Shown here: in pieces, positions 8,194 to 16,086 of the stretch
How the letters are laid out: each line of letters begins with the position of its first letter
Numbering within the stretch: position 1 is the first letter of the stretch
From: UBA1563 sp041667115
GTDB lineage: Bacteria; Bacteroidota; Ignavibacteria; Ignavibacteriales; Ignavibacteriaceae
NCBI GenBank assembly: GCA_041667115.1
Contig: JBAYFO010000023.1
Coordinates: 1 to 52,052 of the forward strand
Length of the DNA: 52,052 nucleotides
Direction: 5' to 3'
The notes under the pieces: generated by a model
Told to the model about the DNA's origin: nothing
The model's database searches: none
What the model saw: only the letters and a program-made list of their open reading frames with translations
Made by a program: the position numbers and the translations under genes

Positions 8194-8216
8194 CAAGTAA
8201 AAATAGGAGCTGAAAT

Positions 8217-11200
8217 ATGCAATCTCGCTACAAAATTGTTTTTCTGTTCATATTCATTCCAATTTTTTTAATACAAGCGCAAACTGGAAAAGTTACCGGG
8301 GTAGTAAAAGATGCCGCATCCGGTGACCCGTTAATATCAGCCAGCGTGATGATCCAAGGAACGAATTCAGGTGCTGCTACAAATTTAGATGGGTTTTATT
8401 CCATCCTGAATGTTCCACCTGGAACTTACACTCTCAAAGTCTCCATGATTGGATACACATCTGCATTGTTAAGAAATGTACGCGTGAATATTAACCAAAC
8501 GTCAACCATTGATGTCACATTAAAAGAAGAATCCTTTCAGGCAAAAGAAGTTGTTGTTGTTGCAACGGCTCCGGTTGTACAAAAAGATGTTTCCAATAGT
8601 GTTGTGAATGTTACCACAGAACAATTTGAAAACATGCCTATTGCCAATGTAACCTCTGTTGTAGGGCTTCAGGCAGGTATTGTTGGTGGTGCATTTCGTG
8701 GTGGTTCTTCGTCAAATACCGATTACGCAAGCCAAACCGGTTACATGCTGAATGGGATGGTTATGCGGGACGAACGGAACAATACTCCATTTACAGGTAT
8801 AAGTTTTACTTCAGTGGAAGAGATTCAAATTCAAACCGGTGGCTTTAATGCTGAATATGGAAATATCCGTTCCGGATTAGTAAATATTGTAACTAAAGAA
8901 GGGAAGACAGACAGATATTCAATTAATGTTTTTTCGAGAATTCGACCGGCGGGACAAAAATATTTTGGTGATGGTCCTTCTTCACCCAATGCCTATTGGA
9001 TCCGTCCCTTTGTAGATAATGACGTAGCATGGACAGGAACCACCAATGGTGGATGGGATCAATTTACTCAAAAGCAATATCCGACTTTTGAAGGATGGAA
9101 TTCAGTCTCGCAAAAATTATTAAGCGATAACAATCCTAACAACGATTTAACCCCGGAAGCTGCTCAGAGACTTTTCTTATTTCAACACAGAAAAGATATG
9201 CGGATTCTTAGACCTGACTATGATTTAGATATGTCTATAGCGGGCCCAGTTCCAGGCGGTCAATCTTTAGGCAACCTCCGTTTCTTGGCTTCATTAAGAG
9301 CTTCACAATCAATGTATATTGTTCCTCTTGCAACCGATGCCTACTTGGATTATACGGGGAACCTTAAATTTACAGCCGATTTAACAACAACTCAAAAACT
9401 TACTGTTGAAGGTTTGATGAGTGAATCCGATGGAACCGCTGCAAACAGAGATGGGTCTCCGGGATTATTTACTTCTTCAGCGGGGATTGTAAATGGATTC
9501 TATTATTCAAAAACAACTTATGGTGATTCAAGAGTTTTTTCTACTGATTATTGGGATCCAAGTATTATTAAAAGAAGAATGTTAGGTTCAAAATATACTA
9601 ACGTTTTATCGCAGACTTCGTTTTTAGAAGGCGTGTTAAGCATCTTCCAATCACAATATTTCACGTATCCTGGTAGAGCCAGAGATAACTCGCAAATTTA
9701 TGAATACGCTCCCGGTATGTTTACTGATGAAGCACCATTCGGATTTGAAGATAGCTCGGCGAGCGGAATTGGAAGCGGTATGCGGATGGGTGTTGGTATG
9801 AGCAATGCGCGTGATACTAGTAAAGTTACTACTTATAATCTACGTTTTGATTATACTAATCAAATAGATAAATACAATAACATTAAAACCGGTGTTGAAT
9901 TTAACATGACGGATAATTTTATCAATTACGGTTCATATGATAAATATTTGCCTTCAAATAATTCGGTTACAAAATGGCATACTAAACCACTTCGTGGGGC
10001 ATTCTACGTACAAGATAAAATTGAATTCGAAGGGATGATCGCCAATCTCGGTGTTCGGGTTGATTATTCTGATCCAAATTCAGATTGGTACGTCCTTACA
10101 AGTGAATTTGATAATGCATTAACTGCTAAGAATGCTTCGTCTATTGATCAAATTGATAAAAAAGTACCTGCGGTTGCAAGAGTGAATGTAAGCCCCAGAC
10201 TTGGCGTAGCTTTTCCAATTACGGAAAACAGCAAGCTTTATTTTAACTATGGATTCTTCCGCCAAATGCCTTCTCCTGAAGACCTTTATCGGGTAAGAGT
10301 TGATCAATATACCGGAAGGATCGACAGACTTTCAGATCCAAACCTTCCACTGCAAAAAACAATTGCTTATGAATTAGGGTATGAACAAGGATTATTTGAC
10401 GAGTACCTCCTAAGAGTTGCAGGTTACTATAAAAATATATCCGAACAACAACGGTATGTGCATTATATAAGTAAAGATAACTCTGTTGACTATTACGCTC
10501 CGGCGAATGATGCATATGAAGACATTCGTGGTGTTGAAATAACGGCTTCAAAAAATAGAGGAAACTGGTTCCAGGGATTTGCAAACTATACTTATTCTAT
10601 ATCTACAAGCGGATATTTTAATTATTCCACTGAATACCAAAACTCTCAGTTGATGTTAAATTATTTAACCACAACTCAAGAAGGAGAACAATCCAAACCT
10701 GTCCCTCAACCTTATGCAAGAGTGAATCTTGATCTCTTTACTCCGAGTCAGGACTTTGGACCGGCCTTTGAAGGAATTGGAGTATTGACAGATTGGAGAT
10801 TAAGTTTGATAGGAAGTTGGCGTTCCGGTTCTTACACTACCTGGACTGGCGGCTCCGGCTCAATACCGGGAATTTCTAATAATGTTCAGTGGAGAGATTC
10901 TTATGGGTTAGATTTAAGAATTAGCAAAAGCATGAAATTCGGTCCGGTGAATGTTCAGGTCTTTGCAGATATCAACAATGCCTTGAATATTAAAACTTTA
11001 AGTTCATATGGTTTTATTGATGCGAACGATTACTATGATTATATGAAATCACTCCACCTTCCTGCAGCCTCTATTGATGAATCAAAAGGGAGTTTTGGAT
11101 ATGCGAATATTAATGGAGAAGATAGACCGGGTGATTACCGCCAAGGACCATTTGTTCCGATTGTAACGGTAACAAATTTTTCTAATGTGGGTTCACCTAA

Positions 11201-11402
11201 CAAAAACGCGATTTATTATTTAGTTGAAAACGGTCACTATTTACAATTTGAGGGAGGCACCTGGATGCCTGTTCCCGATGATCGATTGAAAGAAGTATTC
11301 GATAAAAAGGAATATATTGATATGCCGAACCAGGCATGGGCTTCGTTCTTGAATCCCCGAAATATTTATTGGGGTCTTAAAATTTCAGTTGAATTAAAGT
11401 AG
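8217..11402 (+). CDS. TonB-dependent outer-membrane receptor with N-terminal carboxypeptidase-regulatory-like domain
   Basis: A 1061-residue outer-membrane receptor. Order: signal peptide (1-22, ending IQAQ); carboxypeptidase-regulatory-like beta-sandwich (about 23-105, GVVKDAASGDPLISASVMI); plug domain (about 115-230, including GGFNAEYGNIRSGLVNIVTK); then a long beta-barrel to the C-terminus, whose last strand is YWGLKISVELK. This is the SusC/CirA type architecture, but no SusD partner follows, so a glycan-uptake locus in the strict sense is not supported. GGAG lies 8 bases before the ATG. It heads an operon with a large secreted protein, a PorV-like barrel and a lipoprotein, an arrangement that I recall as frequent in Ignavibacteria. 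The ligand is unknown. Confidence 0.9.
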   Translation: MQSRYKIVFLFIFIPIFLIQAQTGKVTGVVKDAASGDPLISASVMIQGTNSGAATNLDGFYSILNVPPGTYTLKVSMIGYTSALLRNVRVNINQTSTIDVTLKEESFQAKEVVVVATAPVVQKDVSNSVVNVTTEQFENMPIANVTSVVGLQAGIVGGAFRGGSSSNTDYASQTGYMLNGMVMRDERNNTPFTGISFTSVEEIQIQTGGFNAEYGNIRSGLVNIVTKEGKTDRYSINVFSRIRPAGQKYFGDGPSSPNAYWIRPFVDNDVAWTGTTNGGWDQFTQKQYPTFEGWNSVSQKLLSDNNPNNDLTPEAAQRLFLFQHRKDMRILRPDYDLDMSIAGPVPGGQSLGNLRFLASLRASQSMYIVPLATDAYLDYTGNLKFTADLTTTQKLTVEGLMSESDGTAANRDGSPGLFTSSAGIVNGFYYSKTTYGDSRVFSTDYWDPSIIKRRMLGSKYTNVLSQTSFLEGVLSIFQSQYFTYPGRARDNSQIYEYAPGMFTDEAPFGFEDSSASGIGSGMRMGVGMSNARDTSKVTTYNLRFDYTNQIDKYNNIKTGVEFNMTDNFINYGSYDKYLPSNNSVTKWHTKPLRGAFYVQDKIEFEGMIANLGVRVDYSDPNSDWYVLTSEFDNALTAKNASSIDQIDKKVPAVARVNVSPRLGVAFPITENSKLYFNYGFFRQMPSPEDLYRVRVDQYTGRIDRLSDPNLPLQKTIAYELGYEQGLFDEYLLRVAGYYKNISEQQRYVHYISKDNSVDYYAPANDAYEDIRGVEITASKNRGNWFQGFANYTYSISTSGYFNYSTEYQNSQLMLNYLTTTQEGEQSKPVPQPYARVNLDLFTPSQDFGPAFEGIGVLTDWRLSLIGSWRSGSYTTWTGGSGSIPGISNNVQWRDSYGLDLRISKSMKFGPVNVQVFADINNALNIKTLSSYGFIDANDYYDYMKSLHLPAASIDESKGSFGYANINGEDRPGDYRQGPFVPIVTVTNFSNVGSPNKNAIYYLVENGHYLQFEGGTWMPVPDDRLKEVFDKKEYIDMPNQAWASFLNPRNIYWGLKISVELK

Positions 11403-11413
11403 AAGGAAAAAAT

Positions 11414-13504
11414 ATGAATCACAAACTTTTAAAGAATGTTCTGGGCAAAGCCTTCATACTTATGATTTTGGTAAATGCTCTTGCTTTCTCGCAAGAACTT
11501 AAATATATGTCGGTCGGTTCCCTCCATAATTGGTATTCTGATATAGGTTCTGAAATTGAAGTTGCCGGACCTGCAAAAACTCAACAAGATGGAATGCAGT
11601 GGCCAGCAATTTATAATTATCAAGATATTCAGGCATGGAAGGGAATGTGGATTGGTGTGAAGGATTTCTTCGACGCTAAAATGGGCGGGATGGTAGACGA
11701 AAAAGTTGTACACGTTGGTCCGCGCGTTTTTGGAAAAGGAGAAGTATTTCCTATTTCTTTTTATATGAAAAGTAAATATGAAAAACCAAGCCTTATGGTT
11801 AATGGAACTGAAACCGAAGGCAAGCCTTTTACTGTAGATGAAGTTGACCCAACGATGCCCTGGGATAGAGAAATTGTAAATGTGGTTGGAACGCAAATCG
11901 GTGTGACGATGACCAGAAGAATTTTTCAATTCCAAAATCAATTTCATGAAAATTATATTGTGAATGATTATGTATTCAAAAATACCGGAGATACAGATGG
12001 TGATCCCAAAACCATCGAAAGAAAAGACAGTGTCATAAAAGACATGGTTGTTTTTTTACAGTATCGTTTAGCGCCTTGTCAGTTAACAAGAAATGAAATA
12101 GGAAATGCTACAGGATGGGGAATGAACACAACGTGTGATGCACGCGGAGATGGAAATACCAGTACTATTGCCGGATGGGAAAAACCGGGAGAAAATCAAT
12201 TCCGCGCTCAATATGTTTGGCATGGTTTGTTTCCAGGCTTTACCGGCGGATATGACAACCTTGGTGGACCGATTTGGAAAGCTGCGACATTTATTCCCGC
12301 CGGTGATACAACAGGTCGTTTAGGTTCTCCACAGTTTGCCGGTATACTAACATTACATGCTGATAAGTCAGCCTCAGATAAAGCTGATGATGTAAATCAA
12401 CCTTCGACAACAAATACGTTTGACTCGGATGGTCCGCTTGAATCAGGAAATGATGCTTTTAGCCGCGCAAAAATGACCGCTGAATATGCCTTTATGACTT
12501 CCGGACATGATAAGCGCCATCTGGATAAAATTGGTGAAACAAATCCAATCTTACCGACAAAAGACCCCGCAACAGGAACCGGCGGAGGTTATTCAATTGG
12601 AAATGGATATGGTCCATACACATTAAATTATGGCGACAGCATTCATATCGTATTTGTTGAAGCAGTTGCAGGCATAAGTTATGATAAAGCCGTTGAAGTT
12701 GGAAGAAAATATAAAGCGGATAAAAATGCTTTAGTAAAAAACACTGCTTTTTTTACCGGGAAAGATTCTTTATTCCAAACCTTCAAACGCGCAAAAGAAA
12801 ATTATGATGCTAACTGGCAAAGCCCTGAGGTACTTGGCACTCCGGCACCAGTCAGTTCTTTTTCTTCTAGTGCCGCACCCCGGAGTATTGGCTTGAAGTG
12901 GTCATTGTACAATGAAAACGACCCCGATATAACTGGATTTGAGATCTGGCGAGCTATTGGTAGAGTCGATAGTATCTATCATAAGATCGCTGAACTTGAC
13001 AAAGGTGTTCGTTCTTATAATGATTATTCAGCACCTTCAAGCATCAATTCGTTTTACTACATTGTTACGATCGGGCAAAATTTTGCCGGTGACGCTGCAT
13101 TGAACATGCCTGCCGGAAAACTTCAGAGCAATAGATTCTATTCACAATTGTACAATCCGGCTCTTCCCGGACCTGTAGTAGTATTTAATGATTTTAGAGT
13201 AGTTCCTAATCCATTTATTTCCGCTGCTAATTCAACATCTTTAGGAACAAGTGGTTCGGAAAAGCGACTTTCTTTCTATGGTATTCCGGACAGACATACT
13301 CTCAAAATTTATACCGAGTATGGGGAATTAATAAAAACCTTTACCGATAAAGACCCGGAGTTTACTCAGGGTTCTAAAAAGGTAGATTGGACTCAATTAA
13401 ATACTGATGCTAATCAAATTATCGTCTCTGGAATTTATATCGCAGTCTTAAGAGATGATGATTCCGGTGAGACGAAAATTCAAAAATTTGTAATAATCCG
13501 ATAA
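11414..13504 (+). CDS. Large secreted protein with FnIII-like and divergent T9SS-type C-terminal domain
   Basis: A 696-residue protein with signal peptide (1-26, ending LAFS). Residues 30-470 form a large beta-rich region that I do not recognise, with many Asn/Gly/Asp turns. About 480-570 resembles a fibronectin type III domain (SIGLKWSLYNENDPDITGFE, then an YYIVTI strand). The last 100 residues (VVPNPFISAAN, LKIYTEYGELIKTF, IVSGIYIAVLRD, KIQKFVIIR) follow the layout of the T9SS sorting domain but lack the standard NYPNPFNP motif. It starts 11 bases after the TonB receptor with GGA upstream and is followed closely by a PorV-like gene. Likely a surface protein working with that receptor. Confidence 0.75.
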   Translation: MNHKLLKNVLGKAFILMILVNALAFSQELKYMSVGSLHNWYSDIGSEIEVAGPAKTQQDGMQWPAIYNYQDIQAWKGMWIGVKDFFDAKMGGMVDEKVVHVGPRVFGKGEVFPISFYMKSKYEKPSLMVNGTETEGKPFTVDEVDPTMPWDREIVNVVGTQIGVTMTRRIFQFQNQFHENYIVNDYVFKNTGDTDGDPKTIERKDSVIKDMVVFLQYRLAPCQLTRNEIGNATGWGMNTTCDARGDGNTSTIAGWEKPGENQFRAQYVWHGLFPGFTGGYDNLGGPIWKAATFIPAGDTTGRLGSPQFAGILTLHADKSASDKADDVNQPSTTNTFDSDGPLESGNDAFSRAKMTAEYAFMTSGHDKRHLDKIGETNPILPTKDPATGTGGGYSIGNGYGPYTLNYGDSIHIVFVEAVAGISYDKAVEVGRKYKADKNALVKNTAFFTGKDSLFQTFKRAKENYDANWQSPEVLGTPAPVSSFSSSAAPRSIGLKWSLYNENDPDITGFEIWRAIGRVDSIYHKIAELDKGVRSYNDYSAPSSINSFYYIVTIGQNFAGDAALNMPAGKLQSNRFYSQLYNPALPGPVVVFNDFRVVPNPFISAANSTSLGTSGSEKRLSFYGIPDRHTLKIYTEYGELIKTFTDKDPEFTQGSKKVDWTQLNTDANQIIVSGIYIAVLRDDDSGETKIQKFVIIR

Positions 13505-13520
13505 AGGCACGGGAAACTTT

Positions 13521-14525
13521 ATGAAAATAAAAATATTAACAACTGTTTCAATTGTTGCTCTACTTCTAACATCTTCCGGATTTGCCCAAAAGAAGTTAGC
13601 GCAAACCGGAATGAAATTCCTTCAAGTCTCGCTCGACGCAAAAATGGCTGGTATGGGAGATGCCGTAACTGCCCTTGATAATCTTGGAGCAAATGGGCTT
13701 TATTCCAATCCTGCGTCTATAGCAAGACAAACTAATTTAGTTGACGCGACTACCGGTCAAGTTAACTGGATAGCTGATATAAAATATTATACCGGCGGCG
13801 TTACTTTTGCACCCGAAAATGGAAGTTATGGCGTGTTGGGTGTTTCATTTCTTTATGTGAATTACGGCGACTTGATTGGAACGATTCGTAACAATCAGGG
13901 ATATGTTGAAACAGGCATTTTTAATCCAAATGCTTATTTTATCGGTCTTACTTACGGTAAAGCATTGAATGATAAATTTTCAATTGGTGGTTCTGTAAAG
14001 TATGCTCTACAAAATTTAACAGCCGGTATTGTAAACATTACAGATGCCGAAATCACAAAAACTTATTATAACCCAAATTCTTTAGTGTTTGATTTTGGAG
14101 TTCTTTACCACACGGGAATTCAAAGTCTAGATTTTGCAGCTTCGATCAAAAATTTCTCAAAAGATATTCAATTAGAGAGAGATCAGGAAAAATTTCAACT
14201 CCCTTTAACATTCCGCGTTGGATTAGCTTATAATTTAAGCGATATGTTGAAACTTGATAAATCCGAATACTCAATTCAACTAGCGTTCGACTCTGTTGTT
14301 CCGCGTGATAATGTTGAAGAGGTTGACTGCGGTGTGGAATTTAAATTTATGAACTCGCTCGCTCTGCGGGGTGGTTATTTATCAGGAAAAGATGAATACA
14401 AAATGACCGCAGGTATTGGGTTTTCTCAATCAATTGCAGGATATGATATTGGACTTGATTATGCCTACATCCCATGGACAACTTTTTCCGATGTTCATAA
14501 ATTCTCAATCCATTTTGGAATTTAA
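13521..14525 (+). CDS. PorV/PorQ-family outer-membrane beta-barrel protein
   Basis: A 334-residue protein with signal peptide (1-22) followed by GMKFLQVSLDAKMAGMGDAV and NGLYSNPASIA, the hallmark opening of the PorV/PorQ (FadL-like) family: a flexible N-terminus, then an (A/G)MG(D/E)A segment and a (Y/F)xNPA motif. The rest is amphipathic strands ending FSIHFGI. PorV shuttles T9SS cargo to the cell-surface attachment complex; other members are general barrels. Here it sits 16 bases after a protein with a T9SS-like C-terminal domain, so a dedicated role in export or anchoring of that protein is plausible. Start ATG with a GGCACGGGAAAC stretch upstream; no classical Shine-Dalgarno. Confidence 0.85.
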   Translation: MKIKILTTVSIVALLLTSSGFAQKKLAQTGMKFLQVSLDAKMAGMGDAVTALDNLGANGLYSNPASIARQTNLVDATTGQVNWIADIKYYTGGVTFAPENGSYGVLGVSFLYVNYGDLIGTIRNNQGYVETGIFNPNAYFIGLTYGKALNDKFSIGGSVKYALQNLTAGIVNITDAEITKTYYNPNSLVFDFGVLYHTGIQSLDFAASIKNFSKDIQLERDQEKFQLPLTFRVGLAYNLSDMLKLDKSEYSIQLAFDSVVPRDNVEEVDCGVEFKFMNSLALRGGYLSGKDEYKMTAGIGFSQSIAGYDIGLDYAYIPWTTFSDVHKFSIHFGI

Positions 14526-14551
14526 CAGCTAATAAAATTTTGGTAATACTT

Positions 14552-15811
14552 ATGAAAAAAAATTATTTAAAACTTCCTCAAACTTCAATAGCACTTGCAG
14601 CTTTTGTATTTCTTTTTGTGCTCTTCTTCTGGGGCTGCAATGAAGCTGATAATGTTGCACCACTTTATAATCCGGTGTTTTCAAATACCGTGGTTCCGGA
14701 GATCGTTTCTGTATCTCCTTCAGACAGTGCATTTGCCGGTGTGGATGAAATCACCTTGACCGGGCATAATTTCCCGACCGTGCCTACTGAAATGGCTGTC
14801 TATTTTAATAATGTAAAGGCTGAGATTATCTCCGCCGATACGAACAAGATAGTTGTGAAAGCTCCGTTTCTTGTTAAAGACACTATCAGCATCAAGATCA
14901 GTAAATTTAGTGCTGATAAACTAAGTAACAGTCTTCCGTATAAATTGATTTCAGCGACAATCGTTTTTAAGGAATTTCCCTTCAATGATACTCCCTACAC
15001 ACTCACATTTGATAAGCTTGGGAATGCATACGTTTCGTATACCATTGACAGTGCCGGTACAGGGATTAAAAAAATCGCGCCTGATGGTTCTGTGACAGAT
15101 TTTGCACCAAAAGGAGCTGAAACCTATTGGACTTGTATGAAGTTCGGGCAATCAGGCGATCTTTATACAGCAAGATCAGTAAAAGGAATTTTTAAAGTAG
15201 CACCAAATGCAATTGCTACAACATGGGTCACCTCTTCAAACGGGATTGGCACCATTGTAGATTTTGATTTCGATCAAAACGGTAATATGTGGGCAGGTGG
15301 AAATAATGCAGCAGTCTACCGGGTTACACAAACGAAAAATGTAAAACCATTTTCATTTACTGCTAACATTCGTTCAGTAAGAGTATTTAACAATTATCTG
15401 TATGTTGCAGGCTTGAAAGATGGCTCCGAAAGTATTTGGCGCTTCCCGATTATTAATTCGGATAGTTTGGGTACCGCCGAACTTTACTTTAATTATCAGG
15501 CGGCTTATCCCAGCGGTACCATTAGAGAAATCACTTTTTCTGCCGATGGTGATTTGTATGTTGGTACAGATGGCGTCGAAATGATAGTTAAAATTAAACC
15601 AGATAAAAGTTCTCAAATTTTATTTAGCGGTGTGTTAAACCCGTCAAATAAATGTAAATTTAATTCTTTCTTCTGGAGCGGGTCAGACGTTTATATGTAT
15701 GTTATAAGACATTCAGTTAACCTAAACGATGCAGCAAGTCCGCCGGAGGCGATCATTAAAGTGAATACATTAAATAATTTGGGAGGAGCCCCTTATTACG
15801 GAATTCAGTAA
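14552..15811 (+). CDS. Surface lipoprotein with IPT/TIG domain and beta-propeller-like repeats
   Basis: About 419 residues. An in-frame TTG lies four codons upstream (14540), but the ATG at 14552 gives a normal lipoprotein signal peptide ending in FWGC (Cys29), so it is preferred. Residues about 45-130 form an IPT/TIG immunoglobulin-like domain (PEIVSVSPSDSAFAGVDEIT, LTGHNFP). The remainder shows repeated strand patterns such as LTFDKLGNAYVSY, FDFDQNGNMWAGG and ITFSADGDLYVGT, typical of an NHL/SMP-30-like propeller. Last gene of the TonB/PorV operon. TIG plus propeller lipoproteins often serve as surface binding partners of TonB receptors (SusE/F-like position). Ligand unknown. Confidence 0.8.
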   Translation: MKKNYLKLPQTSIALAAFVFLFVLFFWGCNEADNVAPLYNPVFSNTVVPEIVSVSPSDSAFAGVDEITLTGHNFPTVPTEMAVYFNNVKAEIISADTNKIVVKAPFLVKDTISIKISKFSADKLSNSLPYKLISATIVFKEFPFNDTPYTLTFDKLGNAYVSYTIDSAGTGIKKIAPDGSVTDFAPKGAETYWTCMKFGQSGDLYTARSVKGIFKVAPNAIATTWVTSSNGIGTIVDFDFDQNGNMWAGGNNAAVYRVTQTKNVKPFSFTANIRSVRVFNNYLYVAGLKDGSESIWRFPIINSDSLGTAELYFNYQAAYPSGTIREITFSADGDLYVGTDGVEMIVKIKPDKSSQILFSGVLNPSNKCKFNSFFWSGSDVYMYVIRHSVNLNDAASPPEAIIKVNTLNNLGGAPYYGIQ

Positions 15812-15915
15812 TTTCAATCTGGAAGGCTTTATGATGTAGGCTTTAAAAGATTTGATAAACCGCATAGAAAGTTTTTGAATTATTTTTTATCTTCGGACAG
15901 AAATTTAATTAGATT

Positions 15916-15942
15916 CTTTTCTTGCCGGTAAGCAAAGAAAAG
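15916..15942 (+). other. Imperfect hairpin after the TonB/PorV operon
   Basis: CTTTTCTTGC (15916-15925) pairs with GCAAAGAAAAG (15932-15942) with one bulged base and a six-base loop. TGATGTTCTTTTA follows, so the U-rich tail is weak. It may be the terminator of the operon ending at 15811, about 105 bases after the stop, or a processing hairpin. Confidence 0.4.
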
Positions 15943-16020
15943 TGATGTTCTTTTATCCATTGATAATGAAGATAATTCAGAGTATACTTAGTTTTAATTA
16001 ACCCAAAGTAGGAGACTACA

Positions 16021-16052
16021 TTTGACATTTTCTAACTTAATTGGTAACTTAT
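16021..16052 (+). promoter_or_regulatory. Candidate promoter of the 935-aa T9SS protein
   Basis: TTTGACA at 16021-16027; the TTTG is followed after 20 bases by TAACTTAT (16045-16052), a partial match to TAnnTTTG. The same DNA also offers a TTGACA -35-like box. The direct repeat AGGAGACTAC occurs just before it (16010-16019) and again as the ribosome-binding region (16076-16085). Confidence 0.4.
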
Positions 16053-16086
16053 TGTAAATAATTCATTCATATAAAAGGAGACTACT

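Noticed and set aside
8217..15811. SusC/SusD polysaccharide utilisation locus
   Set aside because: The TonB receptor is SusC-like, but no SusD homologue, glycoside hydrolase or regulator is present.
15812..16086. tRNA or structured RNA gene in the gap
   Set aside because: No cloverleaf, TTCGA-type T-loop or conserved RNA motif was found; only an imperfect hairpin and a promoter candidate.
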